Assembly: GCA_016213625.1 (NCBI GenBank)
Contig: JACQZZ010000108.1
Location: 1 to 58,769, forward strand
From: Actinomycetota bacterium
Lineage (GTDB): Bacteria > Actinomycetota > Acidimicrobiia > Acidimicrobiales > Ilumatobacteraceae
Reading direction: 5' to 3'
Length of the DNA stretch: 58,769 nt
Under the pieces are notes generated by a model. That model was not told the origin of the DNA. It searched no databases and saw only the letters and a list, made by a program, of their open reading frames with translations. A program made the position numbers and the translations under genes. Below, piece after piece: positions 50,041-58,769 of the stretch; the stretch's first letter is position 1, and each line of letters starts with the position of its first letter.

Positions 50041-51204
50041 CTACAGGAGCACCCGAAGCGCCGACACGAGCGCCTCGCCGTCGGACGCCGTGTTGTGGGC
50101 GGTGAAGCTCACCCGCACGAACGGCTGGTCGTTCCATCGGTGCAGCGGCACCTCGATGCGGTGCTCGTCGAACAATCGGGCCTTCAGGTCCACGACGTCG
50201 ACCGTGTCGGGCAGGCGCACGGCAGCGAGCTGGCCGATCCACTCGTGCCCGTCGTCGTCGGCGCCGTCTGGGCTGATCGGCGCCAGCCCGGTGAGCTCGT
50301 CGATCATGCGGCGCGTGCCGAGCGCCAGTTCGTGGCCGGTGCGGCGCACGGACGCCCAATCGTGCGATTCCACGAAGTCGATCGCGGCTCCGACCGCCAG
50401 GAACGGAGCGAGGTCGCGTGTGCCCTGCCACTCGTGGACGTCGACGAACGCCGACGCGCCGGGGTGATCGCTCTCCCACCCCCAACTCACCACCAACGGA
50501 TCCAGCCACGACTGCACCTCGGCCCGGGCATAGAGGAACGAGCAGCCCTTCGGCGCACACAGCCACTTGTGCAGTGCACCCGTGTAGATGTCGCAAGGAA
50601 GGGAGGCCAGATCGAGGGGAATGTGCGCCGGAACGTGCGCTCCGTCGACGATCGAGATGATGCCGGCGGCCCTGGCGCGTCGGCACAGTTCGTGCACCGG
50701 GAAGACGAGCGCGGTGGCGCTGGTGAGGTGACTGAGGAACAGCACACGGGTGCGCGGCGTGACGGCCGACCAGACGCGCTCCACGAAGTCGGAGGCGGTG
50801 GTGACCGGCAAGGGAATCGGCACGCGAACGTACGACGCATCGGCCTCGTGGCAGAGCTTGCGCCAGGTGCGGTCCATCGCCCCGTATTCGTGATCCGTGG
50901 TGAGCACTTCGTCGCCGGGCTGCAGTCGCAACGCTCGTGCCACCATGTTCACCGCGGTGGTGGGGTTCGGGAAGAACACCACGTCGTCCGGGTCGGCACC
51001 CACGAAACCACCGAGTCGGGCCCGAGCATCGGCCATCAACGCGTCGGCCCTCCGGCCCAGCCATTCCACCGGGTTGCGTTCCATCGCTCGCTGCAATCGC
51101 TGGTACTCCTCGAAGACCGGCACAGGAGTCGCACCGAACGAACCATGGTTCAGGAAGACGATGGAGGGGTCGATCAGGAAGTCGTCGCGAGTGGGAACCG
51201 GCAC
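50041..51204 (-). CDS. Class V aminotransferase (isopenicillin-N-epimerase-like)
   Basis: A 387-residue PLP enzyme. FLNHGSFGATPVPV and NPVEWLGRRAD are typical of the IPN-epimerase/cysteine-desulfurase-like group, SIVDGAHVPAHIPL carries the PLP Asp/His and YTGALHKWLCAPKG the PLP lysine. It lacks a mobile catalytic Cys in the usual place, so it is probably an epimerase, lyase or transaminase. GTG start with a TATGGT box 8 bases upstream. It is divergent from the lyase-like gene at 51256. Confidence 0.85.
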   Translation of the reverse strand: MPVPTRDDFLIDPSIVFLNHGSFGATPVPVFEEYQRLQRAMERNPVEWLGRRADALMADARARLGGFVGADPDDVVFFPNPTTAVNMVARALRLQPGDEVLTTDHEYGAMDRTWRKLCHEADASYVRVPIPLPVTTASDFVERVWSAVTPRTRVLFLSHLTSATALVFPVHELCRRARAAGIISIVDGAHVPAHIPLDLASLPCDIYTGALHKWLCAPKGCSFLYARAEVQSWLDPLVVSWGWESDHPGASAFVDVHEWQGTRDLAPFLAVGAAIDFVESHDWASVRRTGHELALGTRRMIDELTGLAPISPDGADDDGHEWIGQLAAVRLPDTVDVVDLKARLFDEHRIEVPLHRWNDQPFVRVSFTAHNTASDGEALVSALRVLL

Positions 51205-51212
51205 GGTCGTGG

Positions 51213-51218
51213 ACCATA
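51213..51218 (-). promoter_or_regulatory. Candidate -10 box, leaderless aminotransferase start
   Basis: TATGGT (minus strand) ends 8 bases before the GTG at 51204 in the 51-base divergent gap. Confidence 0.5.
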
Positions 51219-51241
51219 GACCGGCGCACGCGTGGCTCGGG

Positions 51242-51247
51242 TACGGT
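51242..51247 (+). promoter_or_regulatory. Candidate -10 box of the lyase-like gene
   Basis: TACGGT ends 8 bases before the ATG at 51256, opposite the aminotransferase box at 51213, so both starts may share one control region. Confidence 0.5.
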
Positions 51248-51255
51248 TTCGCGTC

Positions 51256-52497
51256 ATGGCACTCCCCCACGACGGGCTCTCCCGCGACGACGTACTGACT
51301 CAGCTCGAGCACTACACGACGGACGACGTGCGCTGGCGAGAGGGCCGGGCGTTCACCTTGGCGTACAACGCGGGCCCCGACGTGGTGGCCATCGCCGAGG
51401 AGGCCTACCGCCGCTTCGCCACCGAGAACGGGCTGAACACCCATGCGTTCCCGAGCCTGCAGCGCATCCAGAGCGAAGTGGTCGCCGCGGTCGCCGAGTG
51501 GTTCCACGGCGGCAGCGAGGCGGCCGGCTTCATCACGTCGGGCGGCACCGAGAGCCTGCTCCTCACCGTGAAGGCAGCTCGCGAGCGGGGCCGCAAGGAG
51601 CGCAGCATCACCACACCCAACGTCGTGTTGCCCACCAGCGCGCACGCCGCGTTCGAGAAGGGCTGCTACTACTTCGGAGTCGAGAGCCGGCGCATCCCGG
51701 TGGGCGACGACTGGCGCGCCAACGTGGCTGCGATGGAGGCCGCCATCGACGACGACACGGTGCTCGTGGTGGGCTCGGCGCCGCAGTACCCCCAGGGCGT
51801 GGTCGACCCCATCGAGGACATCGCCGCGCTGGCCGTGGCCCGCGGCATCAACTGCCACGTCGATGCGTGCATGGGTGGCGTCACCCTGACCTACCTCGAA
51901 CGGATGGGGCACCCGGTGCAGCCGTGGGACTTCCGGGTCCCCGGTGTCACGAGCATCTCGGTCGACCTGCACAAGTACGGCTACTCGGCGAAGGGAGCCG
52001 GCGTGCTGGTGCACCGCACCAAGCAGCTCCGTGCGTATCAGACCTTCGTCACCGACAACTGGCTCGGTGGCGTGTACGGATCGTCGGGGGTGCTGGGTAC
52101 CAAGAGCGGCGGCCCGTGGGCTGCAGCCTGGGCGGTCATGCACCATCTGGGTGACGCCGGCTACGAACGGGTCACCGCAGCGGCGCGTACTGCCTGCCTC
52201 GAACTGACCGAGGCGATCGACTCGATGCCCGAGCTCACGATCAGGGCGCGACCCGACACCACCCTCCTGGCGTTCGGTGCCACGCATCCCGAGCAGCTCG
52301 ACGTCTTCGCCGTGGCCGACGCACTGTGGGCCCGCGGCTGGTACGTCGACCGGCAGGGACCACCTGCCTCGCTGCACTGCACGGTGAACGCCGTGCACGA
52401 GGGTCGTATCGCTGAGTTCGTCAGCGACCTCCGCGCCGCAGTGCGGGAGGCGGGTGGCATGTCGGGCGATCAGGGCGCCTACGGCACCGTGGAGTGA
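51256..52497 (+). CDS. Sphingosine-1-phosphate-lyase-like PLP decarboxylase
   Basis: A 413-residue group II decarboxylase-family enzyme. AGFITSGGTESLLLTVKAARE binds the PLP phosphate, CHVDACMGGVTLTYLE holds the PLP Asp, and SISVDLHKYGYSAKG the lysine. The best family match by pattern is sphingosine-1-phosphate lyase, though glutamate or tyrosine decarboxylases are related. Cytosolic, unlike membrane-anchored eukaryotic lyases. A hairpin follows. A ceramidase-like protein is encoded at 8739, so sphingolipid use is conceivable. Confidence 0.8.
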   Translation: MALPHDGLSRDDVLTQLEHYTTDDVRWREGRAFTLAYNAGPDVVAIAEEAYRRFATENGLNTHAFPSLQRIQSEVVAAVAEWFHGGSEAAGFITSGGTESLLLTVKAARERGRKERSITTPNVVLPTSAHAAFEKGCYYFGVESRRIPVGDDWRANVAAMEAAIDDDTVLVVGSAPQYPQGVVDPIEDIAALAVARGINCHVDACMGGVTLTYLERMGHPVQPWDFRVPGVTSISVDLHKYGYSAKGAGVLVHRTKQLRAYQTFVTDNWLGGVYGSSGVLGTKSGGPWAAAWAVMHHLGDAGYERVTAAARTACLELTEAIDSMPELTIRARPDTTLLAFGATHPEQLDVFAVADALWARGWYVDRQGPPASLHCTVNAVHEGRIAEFVSDLRAAVREAGGMSGDQGAYGTVE

Positions 52498-52510
52498 ACC
52501 GCCGGTGCGC

Positions 52511-52553
52511 CGTGGCGTCGGCAGCGGACCGAAGATCCACCGCCGACGCCACG
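52511..52553. terminator. Hairpin terminator between convergent genes
   Basis: CGTGGCGTCGGC at 52511-52522 pairs perfectly with 52542-52553, a 12-bp stem with a 19-base loop. It separates the lyase-like gene from the convergent lipoprotein gene at 52558. Confidence 0.75.
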
Positions 52554-52557
52554 TGGC

Positions 52558-53256
52558 TCACCCGGGCGGTGCGACAGGAGTCGCGTCGAACACGGGACCG
52601 AAGGTGGTGGCCACACTGGCCACGCCGTCGGGCGCCGTGGAGCTGTAGTCGACTTCGGCGAGGACACCGGAGCTGATGACCACTTCGACATCGGCGGTGC
52701 CGTCGGTCCCCACTCCGAGGGCGGCCGCCGAGACCGTGACCCGGAGGCGCACGGTGGTGCCGTCGTCGGAGAGCACTCCGACGGCAGCGGGTGCAGCGAG
52801 CGCTGCGATCGGATCTGCGGTGGCCGGGGCCACGTCGAGCAGTTCCCAGTCACCTCCTTCGGGCTGTGCCCAGCTTCCGGCGGGGGTGATGATGTAGCCG
52901 GCGGTCGCCCCGTTGGACGTGAGGCTGAGTCGGCTGCCGTCACCCACTCGATCGCCTTCGGCCAACAGGGTCTGTGCACCGTTGACCACCACGCTGGAGC
53001 TGAAGTGGTACGTGGTGCCCAGGGTGGCGAGTGCCTGCTGCAGGAGCGCAGCGGGGTCGACCGTGGCGACGATGGTGGTTGCTGGTGCGGTGGAACCCGT
53101 GTCGAGCGCGGCCACTGACGAGGTGGTGGAGTCCGCTGCCGCATCGTTCGCGGCAACGTTCGACTCCTCGTCACTGCACCCGCTCGACACGAGCACCAGT
53201 GCGGCGAGTGCGGCCCCTCCGAAGAGGAGCCGCACCCGCAGGCTTCGAGACGACAT
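52558..53256 (-). CDS. Secreted lipoprotein, LppX/LprG-like fold possible
   Basis: A 232-residue lipoprotein. The signal sequence ends in the lipobox VSSGC (Cys27), followed by a Ser/Thr/Asp linker. The globular part (about 65-230) is beta-rich, with alternate hydrophobic strands (YHFSSSVVVNG; LRVTVSAAALGV; VEVVISSGVLAEVDYS), which resembles the mycobacterial LppX/LprG lipid-binding fold, but this is a shape argument only. It starts 5 bases after the stop of the Asp-rich secreted protein and is probably co-transcribed. Confidence 0.75.
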   Translation of the reverse strand: MSSRSLRVRLLFGGAALAALVLVSSGCSDEESNVAANDAAADSTTSSVAALDTGSTAPATTIVATVDPAALLQQALATLGTTYHFSSSVVVNGAQTLLAEGDRVGDGSRLSLTSNGATAGYIITPAGSWAQPEGGDWELLDVAPATADPIAALAAPAAVGVLSDDGTTVRLRVTVSAAALGVGTDGTADVEVVISSGVLAEVDYSSTAPDGVASVATTFGPVFDATPVAPPG

Positions 53257-53261
53257 CTAGG

Positions 53262-54350
<1,089 letters not shown>

Positions 54351-54579
54351 CGGGTTCCCTCCGTAGTTACGTCGCCCGAAGCAGACACGCTCGGTTTCGA
54401 CTGAACGTTTGGCTTGTACTACTGCTTACTCGTGGCTTCGGAATGGGCGTGGCGAACTTGATCCAAGAGACGTACAAGAACCCTCCAACGTGGCGCCAAG
54501 TGGCCGAAACGAGTCCGATAACGCCGTCATCGCGTCGTATTCCGCGCATCGGACTTGTCTGACACGTATCGTCGCCCGA
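54351..54579. other. Divergent intergenic region without recognised gene
   Basis: The 229 bases between the Asp-rich protein gene and the CapA-like gene hold a ribosome binding site for the minus-strand gene and a TATCGT box for the plus-strand gene. The GC content falls compared with the flanks, as expected for promoters. I see no palindrome or RNA gene. An open frame on the plus strand from 54409 is judged upstream extension of the CapA-like gene. Confidence 0.4.
54567..54572 (+). promoter_or_regulatory. Candidate -10 box of the CapA-like gene
   Basis: TATCGT ends 7 bases before the ATG at 54580, fixing the start directly at the lipoprotein signal peptide. Confidence 0.5.
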
Positions 54580-56946
54580 ATGGGATTCCGGGTGTGGTGC
54601 TGCGCCGCCGGCGCACTCCTCGCGGTGGTCGCGTGCGACGGCACCCCGCGCACAGGAGCCGCGCCCGCACGTCCCTTCACCCTGACGGTGCTCGACGAAC
54701 GAGCCGCTGCCATCCCCGGCGCGCGCCTCACCTTGGTCGGCCAGGCCAGCCCGCTCGCGGTCGACGGCAGCCGCGACCTGAGTCTCACCCAGCCCACCGC
54801 CGGAGTGCTCCGCGCCGACGGCTTTCTCGACGAGCCGGTCGTGCTGGATCCTGCAGAGGGCGACGTCAGGGTGACCCTCCTCGCTCGCACCGGCCCGAAT
54901 GGAGCCACGCGCCGGGTGTTGCAGTTCGGCGGTGACGTGATGATGGGTCGGCGCTACCAGGCGCCCGAGACCGACATCGGCACCGCGGTGGTCGACGATG
55001 CCGCCACGGCACGTGGACTCGTGGCGGACGTCGCACCGCTGATGGCGGCGGCCGACTTGAGCACCGTCAACCTGGAGTCGGTCGTTGGCGACCTTCCGCC
55101 ACTCGACGCGTACCCGGCGAAGCGGTTCCTCATCCAGTCCCCGCCGGAGGTGATCGACGCCCTGCAGCAGATGGGTGTCGACGCGGTCACGCTGGGCAAC
55201 AACCACGCCTACGACTGGCAGGACGACGGCGTGGCGTCCACCATCGCCCACCTGGATCGCGCCGGGGTCGAGTGGGCTGGCGCCGGTGCCGATGCAGCGC
55301 AGGCCCAGGCCGGCCGCATGCTCGAGGTGAACGGGCTCCAGGTGGGACTGGTGTCGGCCACCACGGTGAACGGCGACTTCGTCAACGACAGCCTGCCGCC
55401 GGCAGACGAGCCGGTGCCCGAGGACCTTCCGGCACAGGATGCATGGCAGTACGAGACTCGTGCGTTCCGCTACGGCGGGCTGGGCGACCCGGCCCACGTC
55501 GCGCCGGGCCTGCGCAGGGCGCACGAGATCTGGACCCTGTACGAGTCGCTGGAGCCCACGCTCGATGCCGCGTCCTCGGCCGGGCTGTGGCGGGAGATCA
55601 CCCGCGTGTACCCCGAGCTGCAGGATTGGGTGGCCCGCAGAGGTCACGGCGGCGCCGCGCTGTTCCAGCGGTTCGAGGTCGCCCGCCAGGTGCAGCAGCT
55701 CCGCGATCAGGGGGCCGGCCTGGTGGTGGTGCAGATCCACGGCGGCTTCCAGTTCTCGGAGGCACCCAGCGAGTTCCTCCGCCGCGCCGCGCACGACGCC
55801 ATCGACGCCGGCGCCGATCTGGTGGTGGGTCACCACCCGCACGTCCTGCAGGGATTCGAGTGGTATCGAGGCCACCTCATCGCCTACTCGCTCGGGAACT
55901 TCCTGTTCGACCAGGACTTCCTGTCGACGTTCCCGTCGGTCATCCTGCGCACGGTGTTCGAGGGCGACGAGCTGCTCGAAGCACGGGTCGTGCCACTGAT
56001 GCTCGATCGCTACCGCCCCGTCCCAGTGACGGGCCCGGTCGCCGAACGGGTGGTGAAGTTGATGAACGCGTCGTCGCTGCTCGCCGCCTCGAGCGATCGC
56101 CTCACGCCGGAGGTCGCCGCGGCGGTGCTCGATCCGGACCTCGCCCCCACCGCAGTGGTGCGACCAGATGGAGGGGGCTACTCCGTGGACCAGGCCGGCG
56201 AGCCGGTGTCGAACACGTACAGCGTGTCGCCCGACCGTCCCGTGCACCTCCCTGAGTGCGCTGTGGTGCGCACCGTGTCCGAGCCCCCCGACGGTGCGTC
56301 GATCGGCCTCGACCTGTTGGGGTGGGGGTCCCTCGACGACGGCACCGCCGACCGTGTGAACGACGGCGGCATGCACTGGACCGGCGACGGCACCACTCGC
56401 TACAGCGACGACCGAGGCACCTACCTGCACCTCGAGTCCATCCCGTCGAAGGGCTCGCGAGCTCGGCAGGTCGCTCGTAGCGAGGTGCTCGAGCACCGCT
56501 GGTTCGACAGCGACGGCGCCCCGCTCGACGGGGAACCGACCTACACCGTGCAGCTCGACATCCGACCCGACGGGCGCAAGCCACGACTGGAGCTGGTGCT
56601 GTACGACGTCAACGACACCGACCCCACCGTCGAGCCCTCGTCCACCGAGCTCCACCAGGCCGACGTCGACCTTCCCATCACCCCGAGTGGAGAGTGGACG
56701 ACGGTCACCGTCGATGTGAGCGACCTGATCAACGCCACGTACGACGGGGTCCGCCCCGAAGCGGCGATGCTGTACGTGGTGGCACCCGCCGGCGACAACC
56801 GGCTCGACATCGACGACGTGCATCTCTTCGAGTGGCGTCACCTCACCGACCTGCCCACCGACGTGTGGATGCCCGCCGATGCGCTCGCCGCAGACGTTGA
56901 AGTCGACGTGCCGCTGCAGGTGCACGGCTGCAGCCCTTCACGCTGA
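54580..56946 (+). CDS. Large CapA-like (PGA_cap) lipoprotein with C-terminal beta domain
   Basis: A 788-residue protein. The signal sequence ends in VVAC (Cys19). Residues 20-105 resemble a beta-sandwich. The CapA domain (about 110-450) has the metallophosphatase-like blocks GDVMMGRRY, NLESVV, GNNHAYDW, IHGGFQ and VGHHPHVLQG. CapA proteins take part in poly-gamma-glutamate or other polymer work, but many are of unknown role. The last 200 residues form a second beta-sandwich, perhaps sugar-binding. It is much longer than CapA of Bacillus (about 380 residues). No capB or capC gene adjoins. Confidence 0.83.
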   Translation: MGFRVWCCAAGALLAVVACDGTPRTGAAPARPFTLTVLDERAAAIPGARLTLVGQASPLAVDGSRDLSLTQPTAGVLRADGFLDEPVVLDPAEGDVRVTLLARTGPNGATRRVLQFGGDVMMGRRYQAPETDIGTAVVDDAATARGLVADVAPLMAAADLSTVNLESVVGDLPPLDAYPAKRFLIQSPPEVIDALQQMGVDAVTLGNNHAYDWQDDGVASTIAHLDRAGVEWAGAGADAAQAQAGRMLEVNGLQVGLVSATTVNGDFVNDSLPPADEPVPEDLPAQDAWQYETRAFRYGGLGDPAHVAPGLRRAHEIWTLYESLEPTLDAASSAGLWREITRVYPELQDWVARRGHGGAALFQRFEVARQVQQLRDQGAGLVVVQIHGGFQFSEAPSEFLRRAAHDAIDAGADLVVGHHPHVLQGFEWYRGHLIAYSLGNFLFDQDFLSTFPSVILRTVFEGDELLEARVVPLMLDRYRPVPVTGPVAERVVKLMNASSLLAASSDRLTPEVAAAVLDPDLAPTAVVRPDGGGYSVDQAGEPVSNTYSVSPDRPVHLPECAVVRTVSEPPDGASIGLDLLGWGSLDDGTADRVNDGGMHWTGDGTTRYSDDRGTYLHLESIPSKGSRARQVARSEVLEHRWFDSDGAPLDGEPTYTVQLDIRPDGRKPRLELVLYDVNDTDPTVEPSSTELHQADVDLPITPSGEWTTVTVDVSDLINATYDGVRPEAAMLYVVAPAGDNRLDIDDVHLFEWRHLTDLPTDVWMPADALAADVEVDVPLQVHGCSPSR

Positions 56947-56972
56947 TCGCCGCGAGCGGCGGTCGCGACGGG

Positions 56973-56978
56973 TAACGT
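56973..56978 (+). promoter_or_regulatory. Candidate -10 box upstream of the glycine riboswitch
   Basis: TAACGT lies about 20 bases before the first aptamer. Transcription from it would start near 56986 and yield the leader containing both aptamers. Confidence 0.45.
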
Positions 56979-56997
56979 CGGGGGTGCCGAGCACCCG

Positions 56998-57192
56998 ACC
57001 GGGAGAGCCACCGACGCATCCAGCGGCGGGGCGCCGAAGGAGCAACCTCCCCGGAATCTCTCAGGCCAACGGACCGATCGGGTGGGCAACGCTGGAAAGA
57101 AGTCGGCACTGGTCCGGCTCACCGACGGGGAAATCCGATCGAGCACGTCGCCCGGCCGGAGAAGCTCTCAGGTACCCATGACAGCGGGGGAA
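56998..57192 (+). ncRNA. Tandem glycine riboswitch
   Basis: Two glycine aptamers lie before gcvP. The first has GGGAGAGCC at 57001, GCGCCGAAGGAGCAA at 57031 and ATCTCTCAGGC at 57056-57066. The second begins with GCTGGAAAGA near 57091, has the shorter ACGGGGAAA near 57125 and ends with CTCTCAGGTACCC, then TGACAGCGGGGG (57165-57190). These conserved blocks, order and spacing match the tandem glycine riboswitch. Glycine binding normally turns on the cleavage-system gene. Confidence 0.93.
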
Positions 57193-57225
57193 CTGCTCAG
57201 CCGCGTTCCATTCCCGGAGGCCCCC

Positions 57226-58769
57226 ATGTCCGATCGCTCGTCTCTCTCCCGCCTGCTGGCCACCGACGACTTCGTCGACCGCCACATCGGGCCCACGCCC
57301 GACGAGCAGGCACACATGTTGTCGGTCATCGGGGTGGGTTCGCTGGATGAACTCATCACCACGACGGTGCCCGGCAGCATCCTCATCGATGGACCACTGC
57401 CGCTTCCGGGGCCGCGCACGGTCGACGACGTGCTGGGCGAACTGCGCGCGATCGCCGGGCGCAACCGGGCTCGCACCAGTCTCATCGGCCAGGGCTACTA
57501 CGGCACGGTGTGCCCGCCGGTCATCGTGCGCAATGTGCTCGAGAACCCCGGTTGGTACACCGCCTACACGCCGTATCAGCCCGAGATCAGCCAGGGTCGG
57601 CTGGAGGCCCTGCTGAACTTCCAGACGATGATCGCCGAGCTCACCGGTTTCGAGCTGGCGAATGCCTCCCTTCTCGACGAGGCCACCGCTGCGGCGGAGG
57701 CGATGACCATGGCGAGGCGCACGTCCAAGTCGACGAGCGATCGCTTCCTCGTGCACCACGACACGCACCCACAGACCATCAACGTGCTCCGCACCCGCGC
57801 CGAACCGATCGGGTTGCAGGTGGTCGTCGGCGATCTCGACGAGATCGATGGCGGATGTTTCGGGGTGCTGCTCAGCCTGCCCACCTCCACCGGCGCCGTT
57901 CCCGACTGGCGTGCCGCCATCCAGCGGGTCCACGACGCCGGCGCCATCGCCGTCGTGGCCACCGATCTGCTCGCCTGTGTGCTCACCACTCCCCCGGGAC
58001 GGCTCGGTGCCGACATCGCCATCGGCTCCGCGCAGCGCTTCGGTGTCCCGATGGGCTTCGGCGGGCCACATGCCGCGTTCATCGCGGCCAGCGAAGCCAC
58101 CGCACGTTCGCTGCCCGGTCGACTGGTGGGCGTCAGCACCGACACCGAGGGCCGACCCTCGCTGCGGCTCGCGCTGCAGACTCGCGAGCAACACATCCGC
58201 CGCGAGAAGGCCACCTCGAACATCTGCACCGCGCAGGTGCTGCTGGCCAACATGGCCGGCTTCTATGCCACATGGCACGGGCCCGAGGGGTTGCGCCGCA
58301 TCGCCGAACGCGTGCATCGCCTCACCGGAATGGCGGCCACAGCGCTGCGGGCCAGCGGCATCGCACCGCTGCACGACAGCTGGTTCGACACGCTCACGGT
58401 GCCGTGTGCTGCCGACGACATCATCGCCGCGGGTCATGCGGCGGGTCTCGATCTTCGCCGGGTCGACGACGCGCACGTCGCGTTCAGCTTCGACGAGACG
58501 ACGTCGGTCGACATCGTGCGCGGGGTGCTGTCGCTGTTCGGCGCGGCCATGCACCTTCCCGACGACATCGAGGCATCGAGCGACGGCATCGCAACGCGTC
58601 GATCCGACGACTTCCTCAGCCAGAGCGTGTTCCACCGCTACCACACCGAACACGAGATGCTCCGCTACCTGCGCCGGTTGTGCGACAAGGACCTCGCGCT
58701 CGACCGCACGATGATTCCGCTCGGGTCGTGCACGATGAAGCTCAACGCCGCAGCCGAGATGATGCCCAT
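57226..58769 (+). CDS. gcvP: Glycine dehydrogenase (decarboxylating), P protein, 3' truncated
   Basis: The first 514 residues of the glycine cleavage system P protein; the frame is open to the window end. FVDRHIGPTPDEQAHML is the standard beginning; GYYGTVCPPVIVRNVLENPGW and TAYTPYQPEISQGRLE are hallmark stretches, and GCT-type loops (PLGSCTMKLNAA) occur at the end of the visible part. The PLP lysine lies beyond the window. It decarboxylates glycine and passes the aminomethyl group to the H protein. GGAGG lies 5 bases before the ATG, after the tandem riboswitch. Confidence 0.95.
   Translation, partial: MSDRSSLSRLLATDDFVDRHIGPTPDEQAHMLSVIGVGSLDELITTTVPGSILIDGPLPLPGPRTVDDVLGELRAIAGRNRARTSLIGQGYYGTVCPPVIVRNVLENPGWYTAYTPYQPEISQGRLEALLNFQTMIAELTGFELANASLLDEATAAAEAMTMARRTSKSTSDRFLVHHDTHPQTINVLRTRAEPIGLQVVVGDLDEIDGGCFGVLLSLPTSTGAVPDWRAAIQRVHDAGAIAVVATDLLACVLTTPPGRLGADIAIGSAQRFGVPMGFGGPHAAFIAASEATARSLPGRLVGVSTDTEGRPSLRLALQTREQHIRREKATSNICTAQVLLANMAGFYATWHGPEGLRRIAERVHRLTGMAATALRASGIAPLHDSWFDTLTVPCAADDIIAAGHAAGLDLRRVDDAHVAFSFDETTSVDIVRGVLSLFGAAMHLPDDIEASSDGIATRRSDDFLSQSVFHRYHTEHEMLRYLRRLCDKDLALDRTMIPLGSCTMKLNAAAEMMP

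Noticed and set aside
54409..54579. N-terminal extension of the CapA-like protein
   Set aside because: It would bury the lipoprotein signal peptide behind 57 residues, and a -10 box lies directly before the ATG at 54580.
54367..56925. 852-residue minus-strand frame opposite the CapA-like gene
   Set aside because: No domain and no promoter; the plus-strand gene has a lipobox and metallophosphatase-like motifs.

Overview
The window looks like a contiguous piece of chromosome from a high-GC actinobacterium, most likely of the class Acidimicrobiia (Ilumatobacter-like; this placement is an inference). The reasons are a complete Pup-proteasome system, a WhiB regulator, a DUF4193-like acidic zinc-ribbon protein, an SCO6745-family protein, a mycothiol-dependent isomerase-like protein, the tatA-tatC-helY order known from mycobacteria, and many genes whose start codon lies only 6-8 bases after a TANNNT -10 box, as in leaderless actinobacterial transcripts. 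I saw no tRNA or rRNA gene, insertion sequence, prophage, CRISPR array or composition break. No stretch longer than 300 bases lacks a feature. The first gene is cut at its 5' end and the last (gcvP) at its 3' end.

Left part (1-5630, plus strand): the end of an acyl-CoA synthetase gene, a PBP4-type D-Ala-D-Ala carboxypeptidase, a Lon-substrate-binding-domain protein, three small unknown proteins (two clearly membrane-anchored), then a tRNA-modification operon: a ubiquitin-like sulfur carrier ending in Gly-Gly-Cys, a TtuA-type tRNA thiolase and the m1A58 tRNA methyltransferase TrmI. A perfect hairpin separates it from a convergent ferredoxin gene.

Proteasome and export part (6015-23508): the ATPase ARC/Mpa, an SCO6745-family protein, a ceramidase-like lipoprotein, then dop, pup, prcB, prcA. 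A complete three-gene 5-oxoprolinase set (pxpABC) sits between prcA and pafA. After pafA come signal peptidase I, a phosphodiesterase on the other strand, and tatA-tatC-helY with a lipid-kinase-like C-terminal-domain protein. Pup tagging, de-tagging, unfolding, proteolysis and possible pyroglutamate recycling are therefore encoded nearly side by side.

Middle part (23523-41645): mostly single genes or pairs. These are an alcohol dehydrogenase and an M20 amidohydrolase; a double-length ThyX-like protein with degenerate active-site motifs; the acidic zinc-ribbon protein and a GNAT behind a CRP-like palindrome; two crotonases; a long protein with RG-rich and EPEVVA repeats; a gamma-carbonic-anhydrase-like protein with a PrmA-like methyltransferase; a PfkB kinase; a phosphotransferase-fold protein with a GNAT; WhiB with a perfect palindrome upstream; threonine aldolase; a PlsC-like acyltransferase; a clavaminate-synthase-like oxygenase divergent from an RpiR regulator; a zinc-finger protein and a lipoprotein.

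Right part (41611-58769): cell-envelope genes (a helical protein with a Lys/Ala/Pro tail, an M23 peptidase with three peptidoglycan-binding domains, a LysM-NlpC/P60 hydrolase, an RDD membrane protein), an MttB-like methyltransferase, an FKBP isomerase, a tightly overlapped minus-strand operon (metal-ligand-poor amidohydrolase, Rieske oxygenase, EamA transporter), two divergent PLP enzymes (one resembling sphingosine-1-phosphate lyase), two secreted minus-strand proteins, a large CapA-like lipoprotein, and a tandem glycine riboswitch before gcvP.
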